This document shows positions 35,779-46,781 of a stretch of DNA of 64,000 bases, one piece after another (within the stretch, counting starts at the first letter, position 1; every line of letters begins with the position of its first letter). Under the pieces are notes generated by a model. The model saw only the letters and a program-made list of their open reading frames with translations. It was not told where the DNA came from and ran no database searches. The DNA is taken from contig OY755042.1 of the NCBI GenBank assembly GCA_963576565.1, forward strand, positions 107,871,314 through 107,935,313, read 5' to 3'. The position numbers and the translations under genes are program-made. Origin of the DNA: Aspidapion aeneum (Eukaryota; Arthropoda; Insecta; Coleoptera; Brentidae).

Positions 35779-38347
35779 CACGGATCACCTAACAAACAGA
35801 TAAATAAGCCGGCTGGCCGTCTTTGATCTCGGAGAATTCAACGATGGCTGAGCATTGGGAATCAAACTCAGAGCCGGACTAAAATAAATTTATCATAAAA
35901 TATGAATATTTCAGATTGTTGATGCGAAAAAATATTTTTACTGCCAGAAACAATAAAAACATTAAAATAGTTTTGTTTTGCCAAAAATGGGCACTAAAAT
36001 GAATTTTAGAGTCTCGGCCGCGTAAAAATATTATATCTTGTCCGCTGTAGGGGACTATGGAAATAATGTGTTCTATTGAATGAGAGATATGGGAAGCACA
36101 AAAAGAGGTCTTCTTCTTCGTTCAGAATACGTTAGCATGTTGTCGTTTCCAGCATACAGCCAAACACAAAAAGAAAAAAATTGATTGCTTTTTTTGTTGT
36201 ATTGGAATAACATTTATTAAGTTTCAAGAGGAGTAAAATTGTGAATTTTAAATATAAGAAGTTTGACATTGTAGAGTAATTTCTTAATTTACTGGAATGA
36301 GATATTATTTATTAGTTTTTAAAAAAAATTGAAAGTTTAAGGAGATACAGGGTGACCAAATAATCATTACAATTAGCACAAAATTGCTTCACGCTAAATT
36401 AATATTTTAACATTTAGTAAAATCCAATATTTAAAAAAAATAGTTGTTTTATATGTATTCTTAAAAGTGTAAATAGTAGCATAATAAAAAATTATAACAA
36501 ATTTGTGTCAAAAACTCTTGACCAATTGTTATATAATAGTGTATTATACAGGGTTTAATTTAAATGATGCATGAAACTTTAAGGGGTTGTGGAAATGGAA
36601 AATGTTAAACTTAGCATTTTTTTTCGATTTTTTGTTTGTTTCTTAAAAATTATAACAGACTATTAAAATTTTGTGGAATTATGCATTACCATAACGGTAA
36701 TAATTAAGTTTCAAAATTATTCAAAAATATCTAAAAATATTGAAACGTATTACCCAAAAATCTGTTTTAAAAATGTTAATAAATTTAGTGCTAAAATGCA
36801 TTTTTTTCTCTTTTTATTGAGGGCCCTTTAGATGGATAGGGGACAATTCGCCGCGGCCACTTCGCTGTGGTCCAATTCGCCGCAGGGACAATTCACCGTG
36901 AGATTTTTTTGTTTTATGATGTTACCATTGGGAATTTAAACAGTTGTATTTAGCTTGACTTCATATATATTTGTTTGATTATAACTTTTTTTAAACCTTT
37001 CCAACATTTTTTTTATTAGGAAAATAAATAAAATGGCGGATTCAAAATGGCGGATTTTTCCGTTTATGGACGGATTTGTTTCTAACTCGGACTGATAAGA
37101 TTTTTAAGGTCGCTGATCATTATTTTTAACTTAAATTTAAAAAAATCAAAATGGCGATACATGGCGGATTTTTTCATTTTTGAACCGATATGCATCAAAT
37201 TCAAAAGTTTGGGTGTTTTAGGTCGGGTCCCATTTTGATTTCTTTTAGTTTAAGTTAAAAATAATAATCAGCGCCCTGAAAGATCCTAAAGTTTCTAGTT
37301 TGATGCATATCGGTTCATAAATGGCAAAAACCGCATTCTACATTCTACATTCGTCATTTTATTTATTTTTTCCAATTAAAAAATGCTGGATTGTACAGTT
37401 ACCACCAAATAAATAGTAGGAAAGTTTGAAAAGATTATTTTTATAAAAAAATATTATATGACGTCAAGGTATATGACGTCAAGGTAAATGACGTCAAGGT
37501 AAATGGTAATATCATAAAACAAAAATTTCGCGGCAAATTGTTCCCGCGGCAATTCGATTGGCGGCGAAATGTCCCCGTGGCAAAACGAGCCGTGGCCAAT
37601 CAGCCAGCCGCGGCGAATCGGCCGCGGTTAATCGGCTGCGGCGAATTGTCCGCTACCCTTTTAATTTGTGAACCTCTGCTTAATTTAAGGATCAAAATAC
37701 CAATCTACAAATTTCCCTTTTCTACAAACTGAGCTTATGCCGCTGTCTCATACAAAACACCAAAAACTTTCTAAACAAACCATAGTTTATATCTTGTTTT
37801 TTAGGTTCTAATGGCAGCGTATTTTTAAATTTGAGATAAACAAACAACAACAAATCCTGCAAAAGTATAAAAAAAATAAAAAAACAAAATCAAAGGGGTT
37901 GCAGATCTATATGTCCTTAAGAACTCTTTGTACTTAAATCATTTATTCATCTCATAGGACATTTAATTATTAAACACCTTGTATAGGATATGGCCAAAAG
38001 TTTTTAAAAAATCGAAAGATAAAATAATGTTTGCCTTATAGGATTCTGGGGAAATCGAAAATTACTTCGATTAAGAGTATACCGTCGCGTGGATTTACAG
38101 TCTCTTACGGCACAAACCGTTCCCATTATTTAAAATCAAAAATACCATATATCAAATACAAAAATCACATCTGCACACCACTAATGCTCAACACGTACTA
38201 AAAGTCTAAAAAATATTGAAATACAGAATGCGCCTCTGGAGTGGTTGACCCCCTACATGGCAGGCTGCGTGAAAGATGCGCGTAGCACCCCCCACCACCT
38301 GAGTTCCCTATCTGTTTGTTAGGTGATCCGTGCTAAGGTGATCCGTG
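35779..38347. mobile_element. 2.57-kb non-autonomous DNA transposon inserted in the Crypton, 7-bp TSD
   Basis: Left end CACGGATCACCTAACAAACA and right end TGTTTGTTAGGTGATCCGTG are inverted. TSD CTAATTC lies at 35772-35778 and 38348-38354. At the right end the terminal AGGTGATCCGTGCTA is duplicated in tandem. No transposase is recognisable. The interior holds another element at 36832-37665. A 29-bp deletion derivative of the same family is at 28820-28848. Confidence 0.8.
36832..37665. mobile_element. Element with clustered CAATTCGCCGCGG subterminal motifs
   Basis: Its left part (about 36838-36900) has repeated GACAATTCGCCGCGG-like motifs, and its right part (about 37528-37655) has many more in inverted orientation, around an AT-rich middle. 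The ends read GGATAGGGGACAATTCGCCG and CGGCGAATTGTCCGCTACCC. A fragment with the same motifs is at about 50978-51025. Confidence 0.65.
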
Positions 38348-38429
38348 CTAATTCCTCCCTCGCCGATGCTGCGTCATTCAAAATACTGTCTGGAAGTTCA
38401 ATATCGCTGTCGTCGAAATCCATTTTAAA

Positions 38430-38985
38430 GAAAACTTTGTAGATAAACCGAAAATAACGCTGAAATGACACTTGCTGCATAGTTTGTATTTTTAATCCCA
38501 TAGTAACAACAATAACACAATCCGAAAAAATAGCTTGTCACTAATTAATGTCAAAATGACACCAAAATAATAGAGTGCCTGAATATCAATTTGGAATTAT
38601 TTTATAAAATTTTAAAAAAAGGTAGCGTGCGTAAAAAAAAATTTTTTACGCACGCTACCTTTTTTGGTGATTTTATGAAAGCAAATAAAAATAAAATAAT
38701 TATAGTAATGAACTTGAATTTTAAAACTAAAACGAAAACATAATTTGTCAATAAAAATACAAAATACATTATGTAGGAAGAAGTTTTTTACGCAAGTAGG
38801 AAAAATATTGTACCTAACACGCGCGGAAAGTGTCTTTTCCGCCCTTAACGGCCTTTCCGAACTCCGCTTCGCGTCGTTCGTGTAACTGCCGTTCGTGCGG
38901 AAAAGGGTCACTTTCCGCACTTGTTAGGTAAATAACTATTTAATATAGGTACTGTGCAATCTGAAGATGGTACAGTCGCCTCCAA
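38430..38985. other. Crypton flank with a palindrome and TTTCCGCAC repeats
   Basis: A 39-bp palindrome built on GGTAGCGTGCGTAAAA lies at 38621-38659. At 38815-38930 there are repeated CGGAAAGTGxCTTTTCCGC words like those at 765-912. No gene is seen. Confidence 0.5.
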
Positions 38986-38989
38986 AAAA

Positions 38990-41020
38990 AATGTTACATA
39001 TCGATTTTTTCCTGTTAAGCAAAAAACTTGAAAAAATGATACTTTGAGAGTGTGTACGTAACTAGGTTATAGCTTTTTTTATTTAACATAGCTTTTTTAT
39101 AAAAATTTAACTAAATTAATTAATCTAGCTATATTATATATAAATTTTTTACCGTGCACTAATATTCTTTATCGTAGTCTTTATATTCACTATTTTCACA
39201 TACATAGTTTAAAACGGATTGATTTTTATCCTATGAAACCGGTGCTTTGTGCCACATTTTAAATAAATTACGTCGGCCAATCCCATGCGACAACGCTGAA
39301 ACAATAAATCATAGCTAATACAGCGGCAAGAAGCGGCAGCTGAATGTAGCACGTATACAACCCTTGATACATGATTGAAATAATAAAGTCACAAACGCAA
39401 TTGATACATAACGATCCAGACTTTTTCAGTCCAATATATATAATACATATTTGAAAAATTATAATAAATCAATATACAACTTTTATTTAATTTTTTTAAT
39501 AAGCAAATTGAAACTTTGCAAATGGTTTAATAGTAAAAATTAAAGATACTAACCCATATTTTAAATATACGTGAAGAAATCACCATAAATCTCTGGTTTA
39601 CCGACTTGGAGCACTTTTGAAAATCGCCTTTCCGCGCGGAATATGTGCGGATCATTACGCAGGCTATCAAACGGCCTATGACTTGTTGTCGTAACAAGTG
39701 ACAACGAGTTAGTTGATCGATTTTCTGCATTGGGGTATACTAATAAGGTAATTGGGCACTTTTTTAAGACTTAGTAGTTATGACAGAAAATAGTTCGATA
39801 TTGAGGTTTTGATCGTCTAAATTAGACAAGCTGACCTCCGTGCGTCGTGTTTAAAATAAATCAAGAAAATGAAAGTCCTCAATTTTGCTTCTGTTTTATC
39901 GGCTTATTTCCTGCTTAATTTTTGCCCTAACTTTGCGTTTCCTTTATTCTAACCTCTCTTCGACTTTTTTTACATTAACTGCATCCATAGACGAATAAAT
40001 AATTAGTATACTGACTGCATCTTTCTCAAAATCTTCTGTTTGAAATCTCTTTTTAAAATCAGCCTTTTCTTCAAATTTTTGGCACGAAACTATACTCAAA
40101 TCTTGAAAATTATAAGCATATCACTCGTTTTTTGAGATGTTAATTTATTTTTTATTTTACTCATTTATTTTAAGTTCTCGTTTTTTGTCTTTTATATCAA
40201 GCAGTGTGACAGTTTCGGTTAAAGATCGTTCGTCTCTACAATATCTTCGGTGAGGTCAAAATTTTCAAAAAGTGTTCGTATACCAAAGTAGTAGGTATTA
40301 AATCCGTATATGTGCTCTTTAACAGTACCAACGGTACTTTAAAGCCGTACGAACAGGCACTTGGTTCTTACTGTATAGGGTGAATCAGTTTGGTTTTTCC
40401 TTATGAGAGATTGTTTTGAGAATAAATAATATGTTTTAGCCTCCAAATATGGCATAAATCGGTTAATTATCTCACATTCTCAATTCTTTTTTTTACTTTT
40501 GTTTTTATCGGCCACTGCAGGGTACATATCATTATGGCGATCATTTGTATTTAAAGGTGTCCTAAATAATTGTTTTTTTGTTATTTAAAACTTGAGTTAA
40601 GATTACGTATCAAAGGAATTGTTTGAGGTGTAGTCAAAGGCTAAAAAAATAATTTTTGAGCTTGTCTTCAGGACGAGGTTATGGCAGCCGTATTGATAAG
40701 ATCTAACAAGCAGTAGCGAATCCAGAAAGGGCACAGGGGTTTGGCAACAAACACCGTGACATAAAACTTTATTTTAGTTCTAGGGAAAAATAGAGTCCCT
40801 GTATGTTGACATATTTGGATATATTATATATATCCAAATATGTTAACATACAGGAACTCTAGGAAAAAATGCCATTGCATTAACCGCAAGTTAACTAAAT
40901 TAACCCGCAACTCCACTTTTCAAAAATATATATAAATATTTTCGCGTGCGGCGTTTTTCCTTTAACTTTATATTTTAATTTCACAGCTAAGTCTTATTAA
41001 AAACAGCAAGGAAAAGAAGC
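38990..41020. other. Intergenic AT-rich region, no gene recognised
   Basis: No convincing ORF was found. Notable items are a GC-richer stretch at 39570-39730 that I cannot assign and an almost perfect palindrome at 40791-40860 (arms of about 32 bases reading AGAGTCCCTGTATGTTGACA), which looks like a tiny foldback. Confidence 0.4.
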
Positions 41021-41024
41021 ATTT

Positions 41025-41191
41025 TGGAACGTCCTTAAATTACGTAACGTAAAAATTCAAGATATTTTACCCCCCCTCCCCCCTCGTAACGCATTTTTAA
41101 GAAAAAACATATTAAAAAAACATTGAGTGTAACGCAAGGCCAAACCCCCCCTCCCCCCCTAGAACGTTACGTAATTTAAGGACAGGCCCTT
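41025..41191. mobile_element. TTACGTAACG MITE copy 2
   Basis: It is the reverse orientation of the copy at 22184-22354. Ends GGAACGTCCTTAAATTACGT and ACGTAATTTAAGGACAGGCC match. The interior is C-rich. Confidence 0.7.
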
Positions 41192-41636
41192 ACCCCTTGG
41201 CCCCACTCCCCTGCAAATCCTGGATCCATCACTGCTAACCAAGCGGTGACATCGACGACTGCGGCTGCCACTACCCCGTTCTGAGGATAAGCCCGAAAAT
41301 AAAAGTTTTAGTCCTTGACTTAATATGTTCATTTTATCTTTTACTTCTTTGACTTTTTTTAACATAACTAGTGTGATATTAGACACTTATTGGAATAAAA
41401 CCTGACCTTATTTTAAAATCGACCGTATTGTGCCAGATTTACATATAAAAAGCAGCTGCTTTCTTTCAAAATTTGGCCTTTGTGTATTTAAGAACCGGAT
41501 TTATTAGTATCTGTATTTATTAAATGAAAGTTAGCGACTTTATTTTTAAATTTGACTTTGGTATGTCAATTTTGAGAGGTCTGCTCTCAGTTTCCTTTTT
41601 AAACCTGTCAGAATAAAGTCGACTCTAAAATCAATA

Positions 41637-43034
41637 CGGTATTTGACAAATTTTAGAAAAGTGTTTCGAATAATACATAGAGGTCCCTAACTTGCTACGC
41701 AAAACAATTAAAATAGTATATTTTATCATGACTACATTTAAAATCAAGTTTTCTAATTTCTAATTTGAATTTGCCGCTAAAACGCTCATTTCTAGCATGG
41801 CGTTGCAATGACGTCACAGCGCACTAAACTCGCGGACAGATACACGGCATTCAAGTGTTTATTTGTTTTTGGTTTGTGTTTTTACTGTTTTTTATGTAAA
41901 AAAATGTCCTATAAGTGGTGTGTAGTGCCTAGCATAACATCACCTGAAAAACTATTTATTCATGTACCTACAGCAGTAAAGAACGGAAAAAGTGGCTAGA
42001 ACTTGCTGGAAGAGACCCAAGGGCCTTATCTAATACATCTTCACTTTACATTTATGAAGATTACTTTGATGTAAGTATAACTAAATAAACGACGATGAAA
42101 ATTTTGAGGTTATGTTTATTACAAGGGGTGAACAACTATAATAGGCAGAAAGGTGTACAAATTTTTAGGCGGTGCTAGGCAGTTATTAGGCAGGACTAGG
42201 GAGTACCTCTAAATGCAGGATTAGGCAGTGCACAAGCAGGCTAAATGTAGGACTGAGCAGTGCCTATGCAAGACTAGGCAGTGCATAGGCAGGACTAGGC
42301 AGTACCTACGCAGGACTATGCAGTGTAACCTATGCAGTACTTCAAGTATTGCTGGTCGTTGTATACTTTTTGCCTCCCTGTCCTGCAATTTTTGATTGTT
42401 TCTTAATGCTTAAAATAATAATGATTGGGTCTTTAATTGAATCTATTGTAAGTGGCACATTAAACAAAAAAGAAAAACATATAACCTTACCTCAAAATCT
42501 AAATGAGTAAAAGTAGACGAAGAATATCATAAAAGAATTTTCAGCTATATATATAAGTAACTCATCGAATACTTACATCAACATTTTAACGTTTCTAAAT
42601 TCCGCACAACCAAAATCACTGTTGTTGGCAAAGAAGCCTGCCACCATAAAGAAATGGAGCATTGGCAAGTTGGAGCTATCGGCTTTGGATAATCCGTTTT
42701 CCATTGAAAATATTTTTTATAAGCAAAACACAAAATAAAATCTAATTTAGGACGATATTTCGCACTTTAAACCAAAGCAAACATTACCATCCATAAGAAA
42801 AGAACACAGAAAATAGGTTTGTTCGATGAGTTTACTGTTTTGTGACGTCACTCGCAGCTGATTGGTAGACCGTCTGTTTTGAATCACGTGGCTAATTGTT
42901 TTAATTCAATGAATTTATTTAATTAAAAGAACTATGAATTTGAGAAAAAATTAAACAAAAAAGTTTGTTTTTAGCATTACCAAGACCTGAAGAGATATCT
43001 AAAAATAAATATATATTTATTTTTTACTACTGTC
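41637..43034 (+). mobile_element. THAP-domain DNA transposon derivative, copy 1
   Basis: Approximate ends GGTATTTGACA and, read as reverse complement, GGTGTTTGACA form a short inverted repeat; the TSD is unclear (possibly TA). It carries a THAP exon (41904-42070), then a run of TAGGCAGTGCATAGGCAGGAC-like micro-repeats (about 42160-42345) and a unique 3' part. Copy 2 is at 52336-53434. Confidence 0.65.
41904..42070 (+). pseudogene. THAP zinc-finger exon, copy 1 (broken)
   Basis: MSYKWCVVP leads into PEKLFIHVPTAVK, and in another frame KKWLELAGRDP, ending before a GTAAGT donor. These are landmarks of the THAP DNA-binding domain found in P-type and other transposases. Compared with copy 2, it has lost 15 bases after CVVP, including the second zinc-ligand cysteine, and one base in the AAAAG run. 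Its CEDHF motif reads YEDYF, removing the last two zinc ligands. It cannot encode a working domain. Confidence 0.7.
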
Positions 43035-43362
43035 AAACACCCTATTCAGGTTTTATCCCAATAAGTCTACGCTTCTTCTTTTCTCCTAAAAAATATTAAT
43101 TTAAAACATACATACTTACATCTTTATTAGTTTCTTTCAAATTAAATGTATCATTAATAGTAATAAAATGGCATCATTAATTGGGTTAACCACATTATAA
43201 AATTTAAATAATTGATACGTATTAAATATTCAAATCTAAAAATAATATTACACCTTTTTTATCGGGGCACACATTTCATTTTTTAGGCGTTTAAAATGTG
43301 TTCGATCAGTAGGTGAATGTCAACTTTAACCCCTAGCAAGGACGACCTATGATTTCTTTTAA

Positions 43363-43370
43363 TATAAAAG
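43363..43370 (+). promoter_or_regulatory. TATA box of the first RR-2 gene
   Basis: TATAAAAG lies 31 bases upstream of the A in a TCAGT arthropod initiator at 43392-43396. This predicts a 5' UTR of about 45 bases before ATG 43439. Confidence 0.75.
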
Positions 43371-43438
43371 AACTGATACATTTTTTTATCGTCAGTTCAC
43401 TTTGACTCAATCTTAAAGCAACAACAACCAAAATCAAA

Positions 43439-45312
43439 ATGTTCAAGGTAGGAATTTTGAAAAATTATTGAGAATCCACAAATATATACCTAAAACTACT
43501 AAGTTTTTTAAAATTTAAATATTTATTTATTTATTTAGGTACAATAACAGGGTTGGCCCCAAGTAGTACATTCCTTAATTACTCTAAAAAGCTAAGATCT
43601 AAAGTAAAAATAATAAAAAAATAATTTGTCAAAAGACGTTACACAAAAACAACATATTCACCATATCAAAATAACATATCAATATCGGTTAGTGGCATTT
43701 ATTACATAATTTTATCAATCTTACGCTTAAGGGATGATTTGCTGCAGGTAAATATATCAATATCGATAAATGACTGTATGTATTTATTAAAAAGTGACAT
43801 TATTGTATTATCGATACTATTTTTCCCTATATCTCTGTTTTGACGTAAGGATGCAAACAAGTTTAGAAGCGATAGTAATTTGGGACAGGTAATTTCGTTA
43901 GCTAAAATTTTATGACCAAATCTTAACGCAAGCTTGTCTCTTCGATTGCTAAGATTATCTATTCCAATGATTTTTAAGCGTTCTTCATAATTAGACAGTT
44001 TTTTGTCTATGCCTAATTTAAACAGCAAAAAGTTGACAAACTTACGTTGCACTCTTTCTAACCTATTACTGTGAATGTCATAATAATTCAAGCTGGCTTC
44101 TAATTAATGAGAAATATAATATTTTTAAAACCTCAATATTCTTAAATTCACTACTTGACCGAATATTATTTATATGATCCACGAAACGAAACTCTGAATC
44201 AAAAAGCACCCCAAGATCATTTATAAGGTTAACTCTGGATATTTCCATATTGTTAATGTTATATGAGAATTTAATTTTGTTTATTTTTCTAGAAAACGTT
44301 ATAAGCTTGCATTTGCTAAAATTTATTTCCATTTTATTTTTTTGACACCAGGTATATAAATAATAGGGACCTGTTGCAATAAAGCCAGGCACAAATTGTG
44401 CCGGGTACTATATTGACAGTTCCACATTATAAGAACAGCTGTCTTCTTTCAAAATAAGGCCATTGTGTATTATAAGAGCCGGAATTAATAGTGACGCCAC
44501 AATTAATGGAAAATAAACGACTGGATTTCTAAATTCGACTAGAGGTATGTCAATTTTGAAAGATCAACTGTCAGTTTTTAATGCGAAACTGTCAATATAG
44601 TGCCCGGCACAATTAGTGCCTGGCACTATTGCAATAGGTCCCTAATACATTACTATAGGTTCTTGTCTAATTTTAACTATAACATTATAACAACAGGGCA
44701 CTAATTTATTATTTATTTTTTCAGATCTTCGTAGTAGCCGCCTTTGTGGCCTCAGCCCTTGCTGGACCCATCGACCACCACGGCGCTACCTCTTACTCTA
44801 GCTTCAACCAGGGCCACAACTCAGTACACCACATTGATTCTGCTCCAGCTTTGCTTAAAGCTGCTCCAGTCTACTCCGAACCAGCTTACCACACTCAAGC
44901 TTACTCTGCTCCCGCCTACACCCAATCCTACGCCGCCCCAGTCGCCAAAGTAGCCCTTCCAGTGGTCAAAGCCGTGCCAGTAGTCAAATACGCAGCCCCA
45001 GTAGCTCACTACGCTCACGCTCCATCTCACTACGACCACGAAGAGAAATACGCCCCCGCTCAATACGAATTCTCGTACGCTGTCCAAGACCCACACACTG
45101 GTGACTTCCACTCTCAAGAAGAACACCGTGATGGAGACCACGTTGTTGGACAGTACTCCCTTCATGAAGCTGATGGTACCGTCAGGATTGTCAAGTACTC
45201 CGACGATGGTCATGGTTTCCAAGCCGTAGTGGAGAAACAAGGAGAACCAACCCCAGCTCCAGTCCATTACAAGAAAGTCGTAGCTGCTGCTCCCGAATAT
45301 TACCATCATTAA
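43439..45312 (+). CDS. RR-2 cuticular protein 1 (CPR family)
   Basis: A secreted structural protein that binds chitin in the cuticle. Exons are 43439-43447 (MFK) and 44725-45312, joined in phase 0 at AAG|GTAGGA and TTTCAG|ATCTTC, giving 198 residues. The signal peptide is IFVVAAFVASALAG. Ala/Pro/Tyr/Val-rich repeats follow (AAPVAKVALPVVKAVPVVKY). The RR-2 chitin-binding domain lies in the C-terminal half: YEFSYAVQDPHTGDFHSQEE, then RDGDHVVGQYSLHEADGT and the GHGFQAVVEKQGE end. A short first exon of three or four codons is normal for this family. The ORF that starts at GTG 44746 omits the true N-terminus. The intron holds a LINE fragment and a MITE. The product is close to the minus-strand gene at 60.4-61.0 kb. 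Confidence 0.92.
43702..44392 (-). mobile_element. 3' fragment of a non-LTR retrotransposon in the intron
   Basis: Two overlapping minus-strand frames encode WCQKNKMEINFSKCKLITFS, NDLGVLFDSEFRFVDHI and RVQRKFVNFLLFKLG, which is the region after the reverse transcriptase active site in Jockey/R1-like elements. It is frameshifted between the two frames near 44085 and 5'-truncated. It is antisense to the cuticle gene. Confidence 0.75.
44366..44643. mobile_element. MITE with ~60-bp inverted ends in the intron of RR-2 gene 1
   Basis: GGGACCTGTTGCAATAAAGCC at the left and GGGACCTATTGCAATAGTGCC (reverse complement of the right) extend as inverted repeats for about 60 bp. Flanking TAATA on both sides fits a short TSD. 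Its core resembles MITE N at 24320 and 41384, but the ends differ. The right end lies 81 bp before the acceptor of exon 2. Confidence 0.8.
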
Positions 45313-46430
45313 AAAATCTGTGACTGAAAGTTATTTTAAATTATTTATTATTTATTTATTTTTGTTGTTGCACGTTAAATTAAAATTAGTATTTGCATAA
45401 AACTTTGTGTTTATCTTCTTTATAACTACAAAACATATAACATTTTTTACATTTTTTGTATTGGACAAATTTTCGTTTATTGAGAAATTTACTCCAAATT
45501 TATTACCATAAAAACATTGATATGAAATCTAAATATGCTTGCTAAGAGTCTTTTGTTTCTATAAATTAATAAAAAAACTTGTTTTAAAGAATATTCATCA
45601 CAATAAAAACTCTTCTTTAAACATCTTTGAAATTTTGTAAATCCCACTTGATAAATCAATTTATAATAATTAATTAGTAATAATTATTCTAAACTGATCT
45701 GATGTGGGTAAAATACATGACATCTTCGGTTTCTAGGAGAACCAGTGGAAATTTAGAAGAGGTTGGTTTTTAGCAGTACAAGAAATACCCAAAACTATAC
45801 AAAGAGTTTATAGATTGCTGCAACTCTTTAATTTTTCGGTTTAAACACATGTTTTTTAAGAACAGAGTTTTTTTTACAAACAAAAAAAATCAAAAATTTT
45901 AACCTACTTAGTATAAACAATTCTTAACCGACCAAGGACGTATCCAGGGGAGGGCAAGGGGGTCAGACCTCCGTTTGTTAGCAGATTTTTTAAAATCAAA
46001 TAATTAAATTCATTAAGTTAAGAAGGCCATGGAACATGGAATTCGGAAAACTGCCCCCCTACGGTTTTGTTTGTGTTGTATAATAAAAGGTTTCGGGTAA
46101 ACGCCCTTGCGACCGACCTACAAATGAAGATGTCCAGAATATGCCATTCAAACAGGCAATGCCGATACTATCGAGATCCCCAAATTAAAAGAATATATAT
46201 TGGGGATATTCTAAGATATGGACACATTCTTATATTACGTAACGCAAAAATTCACGATTATGAGAATTTTAGTCCAAGGACTCTTCCGTCTTCTTTTGCT
46301 ACCCAACATTTCAGACATAGAGACAAAGAGTGACAAACCTAGGGGCAAAGAAAGCTTAAGCTACGTTTCTACTAAAGCAACTTTAAGAAACTATTGTTAC
46401 GATTTGTTTCTTTTATCAACTTTTTGTATC
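45313..46430. other. 3' region of RR-2 gene 1 and AT-rich spacer
   Basis: The 3' UTR is followed by a possible AATAAA at 45568-45573. Beyond this no gene is seen. Two short plus-strand ORFs near 46067-46490 have no recognisable content. Confidence 0.4.
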
Positions 46431-46437
46431 TACCGCA

Positions 46438-46541
46438 ACATCCACCAACTAAGAAACGTAGCTATACAAAGACAAATAAAGGAAAACTAACATCCACCAA
46501 CTAAGAAACGTAGCTATACAAAGACAAATAAAGGAAAACTA
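46438..46541. repeat. 52-bp perfect tandem duplication
   Basis: A unit beginning ACATCCACCAACTAAGAAAC is repeated exactly once (46438-46489 and 46490-46541). Perfect identity indicates a recent event. Confidence 0.9.
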
Positions 46542-46781
46542 AAATTTTTTAAAATAAAAATTCTGCGTAAGATCTAGGAGCCGTGTCAGAAACGGTACCA
46601 GTTTTTTAAAGAGAAAGGTTTTTTTGCTCAGTAGTGTAATATTACCAGAACATGCCTCTTGTATTTGGAGTCCTCTGGAAAAAAGAAGAGGGATTTTCTA
46701 TGTTTTAAAACTGTTTCTCTCTCGCTTTACCTAATATAATTTTTTTCGTGCATTACATCTATGTAAGGCTAGGTATGAGGC

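Larger units (their letters stand above)
34837..38423 (-). pseudogene. Crypton tyrosine-recombinase gene, interrupted
   Basis: A YR-family recombinase that would cut and paste Crypton DNA. The reading frame starts at ATG 38423 (MDFDDSDIELPDSI), is split by a 2.57-kb insertion at 38347-35779, and resumes in the same frame at 35771 (VPEKSRPRYETEYHAFEDW, the core-binding domain). It meets one in-frame TGA at 35535-35533 and continues without any frame change into the catalytic domain. Catalytic residues are visible: GACRRAELANL (Arg), HCFRRSS (His-x-x-Arg), HGGWKS and AESYVEES (Tyr). The C-terminus runs into the poly(A) of the neighbouring LINE. This is a typical insect-type Crypton length. It is inactive because of the stop, the insertion and the altered end. 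Confidence 0.8.
41384..43068. mobile_element. MITE N copy split by a THAP-domain element
   Basis: The left half (41384 to about 41636) matches the intact MITE at 24320-24595. Its missing right end (CAGGTTTTATCCCAATAAGT) reappears at about 43047-43066 after the inserted THAP element. Confidence 0.7.

Noticed and set aside
44821..45309. 162-residue minus-strand ORF opposite RR-2 gene 1
   Set aside because: Antisense shadow of the cuticle gene, with no independent signal. The same applies to 55807-56073 and 60603-60869.
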